Positions 16,749 through 22,866 of a DNA stretch of 32,994 nucleotides are shown one piece after another. Position 1 is the stretch's first letter. Each line of letters begins with the position of its first letter. The DNA lies in NCBI GenBank assembly GCA_015489395.1, contig WFZV01000105.1, positions 1 to 32,994 of the forward strand, given 5' to 3'. The notes below the pieces were generated by a model, which did no database searches, was not told the DNA's origin, and was given only the letters and a program-made list of their open reading frames with translations. Source of the DNA: Bacteroidales bacterium (GTDB taxonomy: Bacteria > Bacteroidota > Bacteroidia > Bacteroidales > S143-33). The position numbers and the translations under genes were made by a program.

Positions 16749-17159
16749 TTATAAATCTTTGAAAACTCTCGCCAGAGACCTGCCTGGCCAGTCCATTGAA
16801 ATATCCAGGAAATAACCAAAAGGCGATTGATAAGCTTCGTAGCTGGCATTTTTTAACCTAATTTCTGCACGGTCTAAAAGCTCTTTTGTAAATTCTGGTG
16901 TAGCCTTGCTTTCTGAGAGATGGGCAAAAGAATGCAATAAAATCCTGCGAGTATTATTTTTGCGCGCACCCCATTTAACGTTTTTAACCAACTTAGTTTC
17001 AGCAGCTTTTATGTCTTCCATATCTTTTTCTTCTGCCTGGATGAAAGCTATTAAAATGTCGCTGTATTCTTCGGGTTCGCTTTTATCTTCAGCCCATTCG
17101 ATTGTCTTAATAGTCGGCTTGTACCAGATTTTATTGGCATATACCATTAGCAGTTTCAT
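16749..17159 (-). CDS. Stand-alone archaeal-type threonyl-tRNA synthetase editing domain
   Basis: 136 residues matching PF08915 (tRNA-Thr_ED), the N-terminal D-aminoacyl-tRNA-deacylase-like fold that in archaea clears Ser-tRNA(Thr). Visible matches are LLMVYANKIWYKP at the start, ILLHSFAHLSESKATPE (73-89) with the conserved AHLS, the SYEAYQSPFGYF segment (106-117) and the closing GRSLARVFKDL. In archaeal proteins the block after PFGW is YK; here it reads PFGYFLDI, so the lysine implicated in catalysis in the archaeal domain is replaced by leucine. The histidine of AHLS is kept. I chose the ATG at 17159 because it gives the usual beginning; the frame continues upstream by 8 residues. There is no thrS nearby. 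The role in this organism is unknown: trans-editing of tRNA(Thr) is the simplest guess. Confidence 0.8.
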   Translation of the reverse strand: MKLLMVYANKIWYKPTIKTIEWAEDKSEPEEYSDILIAFIQAEEKDMEDIKAAETKLVKNVKWGARKNNTRRILLHSFAHLSESKATPEFTKELLDRAEIRLKNASYEAYQSPFGYFLDISMDWPGRSLARVFKDL

Positions 17160-17206
17160 CACGCAAAGTTTTAGATTTTGCACAAAGATAAAATATTTAT
17201 CGACAA

Positions 17207-17848
17207 TTATTGTTTTTGGGCTTTAATATACAGCATTGCGCCTATGGTCTGGGCTGAAATGATTTGAAAATTAGCTGTTTTAACCAGATCAATATAAAAT
17301 GACGAGCGTCGGGGCTTGCCGATTTGGCCAACAATATGCAAAAACTTTTGAAAGATGAGCGAAACGCGCCTGTCTGAGACTAAAATTTGCAAATAAAGTC
17401 TGCCATCTGGCTTGAGAATCCTGCGAAATTCGCCTAAGACTTTGATTATTTGCTCTTTATCCGAAAAAATGTGCAAAAATCCCAGGCTTAAAACTGCATC
17501 GATGCTATTATCCGCAAAATTTAACGAAAAAGCATCTGCTTGCTGGATAGTTATTTTGTCAGACGCACCCAGTTTTTTCAGACGCTTCTGCGCTAATTTT
17601 AAGGCAGGTTTTGAAATGTCTAAAAGGTAGATTTTGTGCGCATTATCAGCAGCATAAATTTTTGCGCTAAAAGTTAGCGGCCCGCAGGGAACATCTACGA
17701 CCGTGCTTCCTGCGGGTAAGCTGTCTAAAGCTTGTTTGATGAAATTGGTATAATTGGCTTTGGAGTTACCCCAAACGATTCGGTTAAAAAGTTCGTTGCT
17801 AACAATCAGGTCGTAAAATCTAACGTGCAAAGCGTGCAATAAACTCAT
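17207..17848 (-). CDS. Class I SAM-dependent methyltransferase
   Basis: 213 residues with a Rossmann-type SAM site: motif I is STVVDVPCGPLTFSAKIY (48-65), an acidic residue follows in IYLLDISKPAL, a motif near IQQADAFSLNFADNSIDAV, and the post-motif RILKPDGRLYLQI. The VPCGPL loop is typical of a small group of uncharacterised methyltransferases. The C-terminal part, ending in TIGAMLYIKAQKQ, gives no substrate hint. It starts 3 bases downstream of pspA (stop at 17851), so it is probably expressed in one unit with it. The substrate is not identified. Confidence 0.8.
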   Translation of the reverse strand: MSLLHALHVRFYDLIVSNELFNRIVWGNSKANYTNFIKQALDSLPAGSTVVDVPCGPLTFSAKIYAADNAHKIYLLDISKPALKLAQKRLKKLGASDKITIQQADAFSLNFADNSIDAVLSLGFLHIFSDKEQIIKVLGEFRRILKPDGRLYLQILVSDRRVSLIFQKFLHIVGQIGKPRRSSFYIDLVKTANFQIISAQTIGAMLYIKAQKQ

Positions 17849-17850
17849 AT

Positions 17851-18591
17851 TTACTGCGGTAGTTCTTTGGTTTCGTTTTGTGGAGGTAATTTGCCAGAAA
17901 TTTGTGCTTTAAGTGCTTCCAGTTCTTGCGAAATGCTGGCATCTGAGGTGCTGCCCAGAGCTTGGTTAATTTCTTCGTCAACGTCTTTTTCAGGCATAGA
18001 AAGTTCTGCGTAAGATTGAGCGAGAGCTTCGTCTTTAGCTACTTTTTCTTTCATTCGTTCCAGCATGCTGACTGTGCTTGAATAGTCGATATTTGCCAGT
18101 TCTTGATTGACTTTCTTTGTGGCTTTAGCGACGCTGGCGCGGGCTTTGAGCATGCGGACTTCGTTTTCCCATTTCTGGATGTTTTGCTTTAAGTTACGCA
18201 CTGTAGCTTCTAATTTTTCGACCTGTGCCTGGTATTGTTGATAATTGTTCCATGCGACCTGGTATTGCTGCAGCATTTCGTTTTTCTTTTTCAAAGCTTC
18301 GCCAGCCAGGCGTTCTGCCTCTGTAGGGTTAAGCTGTCCTTGTTGTGCGCGCTGAAGAAGAGCTACAGCTTTTTGCTGGTAAGATTCAGCCTGGGCTTTG
18401 TAATTTGCAGCTTCGTTTTTTGAACGGATAGCCATTGCTTTGACTTCAGCCAGAGCTTCGATGCTTTTTTTCAAGTTTTCGCGTAAGTCTCTAAGTCCCT
18501 GCTCTGCCATTTTAACAGGGTCTTCCATGTTATCAATGGCAGCATTGGCTTCTGCCTGGAAGATTTTGCCCAAACGGCCTAAAATTCCCAT
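17851..18591 (-). CDS. pspA: PspA/IM30 family membrane-associated coiled-coil protein
   Basis: 246 residues, nearly all predicted helical and highly charged, typical of PspA/IM30/Vipp1 (ESCRT-III-like) proteins. The amphipathic N-terminal helix MGILGRLGKIFQAEANAAID and the following AEQGLRDLRENLKKSIEALAEVKA match the family. Such proteins oligomerise on the inner membrane and help preserve its integrity under stress; the family also stabilises the bacterial envelope against antibiotics and export stress. No pspF/pspBC partners are adjacent. The neighbouring methyltransferase lies 3 bases downstream. The start at 18591 gives the usual N terminus. Confidence 0.9.
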   Translation of the reverse strand: MGILGRLGKIFQAEANAAIDNMEDPVKMAEQGLRDLRENLKKSIEALAEVKAMAIRSKNEAANYKAQAESYQQKAVALLQRAQQGQLNPTEAERLAGEALKKKNEMLQQYQVAWNNYQQYQAQVEKLEATVRNLKQNIQKWENEVRMLKARASVAKATKKVNQELANIDYSSTVSMLERMKEKVAKDEALAQSYAELSMPEKDVDEEINQALGSTSDASISQELEALKAQISGKLPPQNETKELPQ

Positions 18592-18651
18592 GATTTTAAG
18601 TTTTTTAGTTTATCTAAAAATGCTAAAAAAAATAGTAAAAAGCAAATTTTG

Positions 18652-19329
18652 CTAATTTTTTTTGCGGTTTAAGTAACGCAAAGCTTCTCTACGGCTCAAT
18701 GCAGGTAGGTCGTGGTTTTCGACATAATTTGTCACGTATTGAGGATTAAATTTTGAAATTTCTCGTAATGCCCAGCCTATTGCCTTTTGAATGAAGAATT
18801 CCTGGCTGTTTTTTAGCTGTTCGATAGCTTTTTCTAAATTTTTGTAATTGACTGAGTCTTTGCGTTTAAGTTGGTAAATAAGCGTTGTGCGTTGAAGCCA
18901 TAAATTATTGCTATTTAGCCATTTATCGAAATATTTTTGTTCGAGTTCCGGGTATTTTTCGAAAAGGTTAAAGACGATTTTGGCAGCTAAGAGGTCAACA
19001 GTGTCCCACCAGGGTTTTGTGGTGATAAGTTTTTCGACAGTTGTGATAAAATCCTGCGGGAGTTTTGTTTTGAATTTATCTAAAAGGTCTAAGGCAGTGT
19101 ATTGAGGTTCGCGCTTTGGATGGTTCCAGAGTTCTAAAATAGTGTCATTTAATTCGTTGATTTGAGGATAGCCATGGTTTTGCCAGAATTGTTTTTGCAG
19201 TTTTTGTCGTAAAGGTTTTTGAATACCGAAAAATTCAAAGTTAAAGCCCATGTATTTAGCCATTTTATAAGCTAAATCCGGGTTTGCGTGTTGTTCGAAA
19301 AGATTGAAAAGTCCTTGTAAATCAGCCAT
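18652..19329 (-). CDS. AlkD-like DNA alkylation repair protein
   Basis: 225 residues of the DNA alkylation repair (AlkD) family, HEAT-like helical repeats that excise N3- or N7-alkylpurines without base flipping. The signature KPWWDTVDLLAAKI places Trp107, Trp108 and catalytic Asp109 where the B. cereus enzyme has its active residues, and LWLQRTTLIYQ plus FFIQKAIGWALREI supply the later conserved Arg and Trp. All key positions seen are intact. The next gene downstream (pspA) starts 60 bases after the stop, with a weak short inverted repeat between. Confidence 0.9.
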   Translation of the reverse strand: MADLQGLFNLFEQHANPDLAYKMAKYMGFNFEFFGIQKPLRQKLQKQFWQNHGYPQINELNDTILELWNHPKREPQYTALDLLDKFKTKLPQDFITTVEKLITTKPWWDTVDLLAAKIVFNLFEKYPELEQKYFDKWLNSNNLWLQRTTLIYQLKRKDSVNYKNLEKAIEQLKNSQEFFIQKAIGWALREISKFNPQYVTNYVENHDLPALSRREALRYLNRKKN

Positions 19330-19527
19330 AGTGCTACAATTTAGTAAATTGCCTTTAAATTTACGTACTTTGCTTGTTCTTTATCAGTTTTATCCAATAA
19401 ACTATTCCAGATTTTGTCTAAAGGTCATACGATTTAGAGGCAGAATAGACGCTATTTTCGAAAATAAGAAAAAAATACGTAGATGATTAAAAACCAAAGC
19501 GATATAAAATAGCAGAGATAAGCGTTT

Positions 19528-19710
19528 TTAGCTGATTTCGTATATTTTTTTAACAATGTCCTGTATGACTTTTCGATCCGGTTCGACTCGAATGTTATTT
19601 AGCAATTTTTTCCAGAACAGGTCTATTTGTTTAATCTCCTTAAAATCAATAAGTTCGAAGCGTTTGCTTTTGTGGTTAAAGACGAGAAGAAACTTGTAAA
19701 CTTGCTTCAT
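19528..19710 (-). CDS. Small hypothetical protein (60 residues)
   Basis: A frame of 60 residues rich in lysine, aromatic residues and helix formers, with no known motif. The gap 19330-19776 between flanking genes is otherwise empty, which makes it more credible than most short frames, but there is no ribosome binding site and no homologue I can name. The flanking 19330-19527 carries only a perfect 14-base palindrome (TATTTTCGAAAATA, 19453-19466) and no other gene. Confidence 0.4.
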   Translation of the reverse strand: MKQVYKFLLVFNHKSKRFELIDFKEIKQIDLFWKKLLNNIRVEPDRKVIQDIVKKIYEIS

Positions 19711-19776
19711 AAGTTCGTTTTTTAGTGTTTAATAATGAAACGAGGTAAAAGCGATATTATTTTTGTAAGCTTATAA

Positions 19777-20034
19777 TTAATTATTTTTTTCGACAATAAC
19801 AGCAGTTCCGTACACAACGACAGCTGACACGTCGCCGGAATTGTTAAGAGAATTGATTTTCAGAGCAATGATAGCGTTTGCGCCTTTGTTTTTTGCCTGT
19901 TCAACTATTTCTGTAATAGCCTGGTAAACAGCTTTTCGTGGGCGTGCCAGTTTGAATTCCTGTATAGCCATTACCAGACCGAGTGTTTTGACAATCCTGT
20001 AACCACTAATTGATTGGGCAGTTACGACCAGCAT
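19777..20034 (-). CDS. Divergent short YbjQ-like protein
   Basis: 85 residues that read like a shortened paralogue of the preceding YbjQ (PF01906, DUF74) protein: a beta strand start (MLVVTAQSISGYRIVKTLG), a middle helix with AITEIVEQAKNKGANAIIALKI and an end VVVYGTAVIVE. It lacks the VRSRH-type loop of full-length members and about 20 residues compared with its neighbour. It is separated by 7 bases from the upstream gene, consistent with tandem duplication followed by divergence. The role is unknown; the family is proposed to form pentamers and to bind metals. Confidence 0.75.
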   Translation of the reverse strand: MLVVTAQSISGYRIVKTLGLVMAIQEFKLARPRKAVYQAITEIVEQAKNKGANAIIALKINSLNNSGDVSAVVVYGTAVIVEKNN

Positions 20035-20041
20035 TTAAGAA

Positions 20042-20362
20042 TTATTTTGGAGAAATTTTCACAGCTGTACCATAAGCCAACATTTCAGACATGCCTTGCA
20101 TAACCGACGAAGTTGTGAATCGTATATTTATTACAGCATCGGCTCCTAAGTTTTCAGCTTGTTTTATCATACGGGCTAAAGCCTGTTCGCGGGCTTCAGA
20201 GAGCAGCCTTGTATATTGGTCAATTTCGCCGCCGACCAGGTTTTTAAGTCCAGCGATGAAGTCACTGGCAAAGTTTTTGGCGCGGACAGTGTTACCGCGC
20301 ACAACGCCTAAAACCTGCGTAATTTCGTATCCTGGTATGTAATCGGTTGTCGTGATAATCAT
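20042..20362 (-). CDS. ybjQ: YbjQ family protein (DUF74/heavy-metal-binding domain)
   Basis: 106 residues with the family landmarks: TTDYIPGYEITQVLGVVRGNTVRAKN at the start, LVGGEIDQYTRLLSEAREQALARM in the middle, GADAVINIRFTTS, and AYGTAVKI at the end. Members form pentamers in crystal structures; a metal-binding or envelope-linked role has been suggested but not established. The gene follows yqeY by only 3 bases and precedes the shorter paralogue by 7, so all three are one transcription unit from the promoter at 20850-20880. Confidence 0.9.
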   Translation of the reverse strand: MIITTTDYIPGYEITQVLGVVRGNTVRAKNFASDFIAGLKNLVGGEIDQYTRLLSEAREQALARMIKQAENLGADAVINIRFTTSSVMQGMSEMLAYGTAVKISPK

Positions 20363-20365
20363 AGT

Positions 20366-20818
20366 TTATTGATTTAGAAGTTTTTTGACAGTATCAGCAA
20401 TGAGTTTGTTGTCAGCACGTCCAGCAAATTGTTTTGTAGCAACTGCCATGACTTTACCCATGTCTCGGATGGATTTAGCGCCAACTTGTTCGATGATTTT
20501 TTTAAGTTCATTTTCCAGCTGTTGTGGAGAAAGCTGTTCAGGCAGGTATTCTTCGATGACTTTGGCCTGCATAAGTTCCTGTTCTGCCAGGTTGTCGCGG
20601 CCTTTGGATTTGTAAAGTTCAGCAGCTTCTTTGCGTTGTTTTACCATTTTTTGTAGTACTTTAAGTGCTTGTGCTTCTGTTATTTGTCCCTGGCTGCCTT
20701 CGGCTGTTTTTAAAAGTAAAAGTTCGGATTTAATTGCTCGTAATGCTTCGAGACGGTATTGGTCTTTTTGTTTCATAGCAGCCTTTAAGTCCTGATTTAT
20801 GCGTTCTAACAAGTCCAT
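20366..20818 (-). CDS. yqeY: GatB/YqeY domain protein
   Basis: 150 residues, all helical, matching the YqeY family, which shares a fold with the tRNA-binding C-terminal domain of GatB. Landmarks are RLEALRAIKSELLLLKTAEG, KVLQKMVKQRKEAAELYKSK, LPEQLSPQQLENELKKIIEQ and SIRDMGKVMAVATKQFAGRAD. A role in tRNA-dependent amidation or in tRNA handling is inferred from the fold only. It is the first gene of the minus-strand operon leaving the divergent region at 20819-21192 and its start codon is 31 bases from the proposed -7 box. Confidence 0.92.
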   Translation of the reverse strand: MDLLERINQDLKAAMKQKDQYRLEALRAIKSELLLLKTAEGSQGQITEAQALKVLQKMVKQRKEAAELYKSKGRDNLAEQELMQAKVIEEYLPEQLSPQQLENELKKIIEQVGAKSIRDMGKVMAVATKQFAGRADNKLIADTVKKLLNQ

Positions 20819-20849
20819 TTTTATAGATTTTTATGTTTTTTATGCTTAG

Positions 20850-20880
20850 TAAATTTAAAAAAATAACCGGTTTTGTCAAA
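20850..20880 (-). promoter_or_regulatory. Promoter of the yqeY-ybjQ operon
   Basis: On the minus strand TTTG (20877-20880) is followed after 19 bases by TAAATTTA (20850-20857), one base from the TAnnTTTG consensus, and the start codon is 31 bases further. This is the best promoter pair in the window. A DnaA box lies 17 bases upstream. Confidence 0.6.
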
Positions 20881-20897
20881 TCTCATGTTAAAAAAGC

Positions 20898-20906
20898 TGT
20901 GGATAA
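20898..20906. promoter_or_regulatory. DnaA box 1 (TGTGGATAA)
   Basis: TGTGGATAA is the exact reverse complement of the strong consensus DnaA box TTATCCACA. It lies upstream of the yqeY promoter in a very AT-rich stretch. See the related box at 21084. Confidence 0.7.
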
Positions 20907-21083
20907 CTTTTTGCGGCAAAGTACTAATTTTTTATCGATAATTAAACCAAATAATCACTTAAAGTTTAGGAAGTTAACCTATTGGTCAAATTTTCGGTTT
21001 ATGTAAAAAAATATCTGGTTTATCAAAAAAATAAAATCGTAAGTGTCTGAAAATCAAAAGTAAACGTATATTTCTTAATAACT

Positions 21084-21092
21084 TGTGGATAA
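21084..21092. promoter_or_regulatory. DnaA box 2 (TGTGGATAA), adjoining the MraZ repeats
   Basis: A second perfect TGTGGATAA in the same orientation as the first, 186 bases away. Its last base is the first base of the first AAAGTGG repeat. Between the boxes (20907-21083) there is only AT-rich DNA without a gene or recognisable repeat. Confidence 0.7.
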
Positions 21093-21121
21093 AAGTGGTG
21101 TAAAGTGGGAGAAAGTGGGAA
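21092..21121 (+). promoter_or_regulatory. MraZ operator: three AAAGTGG repeats at 10-base period
   Basis: AAAGTGGTGT, AAAGTGGGAG and AAAGTGGGAA follow one another without a gap. This equals the MraZ site described in Mollicutes (AAAGTG[T/G]NNN repeats) and fits the E. coli TGGGN repeats spaced to a 10-base turn. A degenerate fourth unit (CTTGTGGATA) lies just upstream. The repeats end 9 bases before the mraZ -7 box and cover the position where the -33 element would be, so bound MraZ should block its own promoter. Confidence 0.85.
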
Positions 21122-21130
21122 ATTTTTTAA

Positions 21131-21138
21131 TATCTTTA
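21131..21138 (+). promoter_or_regulatory. -7 promoter box for the dcw operon
   Basis: TATCTTTA is one base from TAnnTTTG and lies 54 bases before the mraZ ATG. No TTTG is found at the expected -33 distance; the MraZ repeats occupy that place. Confidence 0.5.
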
Positions 21139-21192
21139 CAATTAAAAGAAAACGATTAGTTTCGGTTAAAAGTCGTTGTATATTAGCTTGTT

Positions 21193-21657
21193 ATGCAAAA
21201 TTTTATTGGACATATTACTGTAAAATTAGATAGCAAGGGGCGTTTTACGTTTCCTGCGACATTTAAAAAGCAATTGGATACGGATTTTGACAACGAATTT
21301 ATTGTAAAAAAAGATATTTACGAAACATGCTTAATTCTTTACACAAAACAAAGCTGGCAACAGATTGTAAATGAATTGCAAAAAAAATTAAATCCTTACA
21401 ATCGCCAGCATAATATGTTTTTGCGAAAATTTTTCATGGAAACAGCGCAATTGTCACTGGACAACAATAACCGTTTGCTTTTACCAAAGCAAATGCTTGA
21501 TTTAGCCCAAATAGATAAAGAAATCCTGCTTATTGGCGCTGGAAATAAAATAGAGCTTTGGAACCCAGCAGTATTCGAGCAGAACATTATCAGCGACGAG
21601 CAGTTTACACAAATCGCCCAAACCATACTTGGAACGCAAAATCTTGAAAATGACTAA
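21193..21657 (+). CDS. mraZ: MraZ transcriptional regulator
   Basis: 154 residues with two tandem AbrB-like SpoVT half-domains, each marked by a D-x-x-x-R motif: Asp13-Arg17 in KLDSKGRFTFP and Asp90-Arg94 in SLDNNNRLLLPKQ. MraZ forms ring-shaped oligomers that bind repeats upstream of its own gene and repress the division and cell wall cluster in E. coli. Here the matching operator lies 72 bases upstream of the start codon. It is the first gene of the cluster, and its last 8 bases overlap the start of rsmH. Length and motifs are as expected. Confidence 0.96.
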   Translation: MQNFIGHITVKLDSKGRFTFPATFKKQLDTDFDNEFIVKKDIYETCLILYTKQSWQQIVNELQKKLNPYNRQHNMFLRKFFMETAQLSLDNNNRLLLPKQMLDLAQIDKEILLIGAGNKIELWNPAVFEQNIISDEQFTQIAQTILGTQNLEND

Positions 21658-22558
21658 GCAAGCTATACATACACCTGTTTTACTCAAAGAGGCTGTTGAT
21701 GGACTGAATATCAAGTCAGATGGCATTTATATCGACGCTACGTTTGGCCAGGGAGGCCATAGCCGTGAAATTTTGAACAGACTGAAAAATAAAGGTCGTT
21801 TAATTGCATTTGACCAGGATAAATACGCTCAGAATTTTGCCATTGATGCTAAAAATTTCCTTTTGATACACAGTAATTTCGTCTATATACCGAATTTTTT
21901 GAGACTTTTAAACATCGAAAAAGTCGATGGGATTTTAGCAGATTTAGGCATAAGTTCGGCACATCTGGATATGCCCGAACGGGGGTTTAGTTACCGTTTT
22001 GATGCACCTTTGGACATGCGTATGAATCAAGAGCAACAGCTCACTGCCCAGCAGGTTATAAACGAATATTCTTTAGACGAATTAACAGAGATAATCAAAA
22101 ATTATGGAGAATTGCGAAATGCCAGGCAAATCGCACAGGCTATTGTAGAACGCCGTAAAAATAGCAAAATAAAAACTACTTTCGACCTTGTCGAAACTGT
22201 GCGGCATCTGTTTCCACAGCGCTTTTTGAACAAAAATCTTTCTAAACTGTTCCAGGCAATTAGAATTGAGGTCAATAGCGAACTTGAAAACTTGAAAAAA
22301 CTTTTACTCATAGGCAAAGAGCATATTAAACCAGGCGGACGGTTTGTCATCATTAGCTTTCATTCTCTGGAGGACAGGTTGGTTAAAAATTTCTTCAAAA
22401 CTGGGAGCTTTGACGGAATCATTGAAAAAGACATTTACGGAAATTTTCAAACTCCGTTTAAGCTTGTAAATAAGAAAGTTATAACACCTGACTGGCAAGA
22501 ACAACAAAAAAATCCACGGGCAAGAAGCGCAAAACTTAGAATCGCCGAAAAATTATAA
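21650..22558 (+). CDS. rsmH: 16S rRNA (cytosine-1402-N4)-methyltransferase RsmH (MraW)
   Basis: 302 residues. Motif I is IYIDATFGQGGHSREIL (27-43), followed by LIAFDQD, ILADLGISSAHLD and RGFSYRFDAPLDMRMNQ, and later LFQAIRIEVNSELENL and VIISFHSLEDRLVKNFF, which are all diagnostic for RsmH. It methylates C1402 in the ribosomal decoding centre using SAM. I chose the ATG at 21650, which overlaps the mraZ stop, rather than a TTG at 21629. In the cluster it follows mraZ as in most bacteria. Confidence 0.97.
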   Translation: MTKQAIHTPVLLKEAVDGLNIKSDGIYIDATFGQGGHSREILNRLKNKGRLIAFDQDKYAQNFAIDAKNFLLIHSNFVYIPNFLRLLNIEKVDGILADLGISSAHLDMPERGFSYRFDAPLDMRMNQEQQLTAQQVINEYSLDELTEIIKNYGELRNARQIAQAIVERRKNSKIKTTFDLVETVRHLFPQRFLNKNLSKLFQAIRIEVNSELENLKKLLLIGKEHIKPGGRFVIISFHSLEDRLVKNFFKTGSFDGIIEKDIYGNFQTPFKLVNKKVITPDWQEQQKNPRARSAKLRIAEKL

Positions 22559-22567
22559 ATCACAGGC

Positions 22568-22858
22568 ATGAGCAAAAAAGGGTTTTTAAATAGCCGCAAG
22601 CAAAGATTAACGTTGTTGGTGATTTTTATAATTCTGGTTTTATACACTATGTACCAGGGCGTTGTCAACAAATATCTCAAATATAAGGACGATTTGCTAA
22701 AACAGACGAAAATCTTGAGAGCCAAACACATAGAGATTTCACAAAAGCTACTTTACATCGAGCTGGAAGGAAATATCGAAAAAGAAATAAAAAGACGTCA
22801 TCTCAACCTTGTTAAAGACCAGTATCCCAAAATAATTTATGTCGAACCGTCAAAATAA
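22568..22858 (+). CDS. ftsL: FtsL-like cell division protein
   Basis: 96 residues: a short cytoplasmic start, one membrane helix (about 13-33) and a periplasmic coiled-coil-like helix with charged heptads. Position between rsmH and ftsI, size and topology identify it as FtsL; sequence conservation of FtsL is low, so the name rests on context. FtsL forms a complex with FtsB/DivIC and FtsQ that activates FtsW and FtsI. It begins 9 bases after the rsmH stop. Confidence 0.85.
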   Translation: MSKKGFLNSRKQRLTLLVIFIILVLYTMYQGVVNKYLKYKDDLLKQTKILRAKHIEISQKLLYIELEGNIEKEIKRRHLNLVKDQYPKIIYVEPSK

Positions 22859-22866
22859 AAACACAG

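Noticed and set aside
18592-18651. Terminator between alkD and pspA
   Set aside because: The AGCAAA/TTTGCT repeat has almost no loop space and only a few pairs would form, so it was not listed.
19453-19466. Perfect palindrome TATTTTCGAAAATA as terminator or operator
   Set aside because: Short, AT-rich and without a loop or a useful T run; too weak to assign a role, so only noted in the neighbouring entry.
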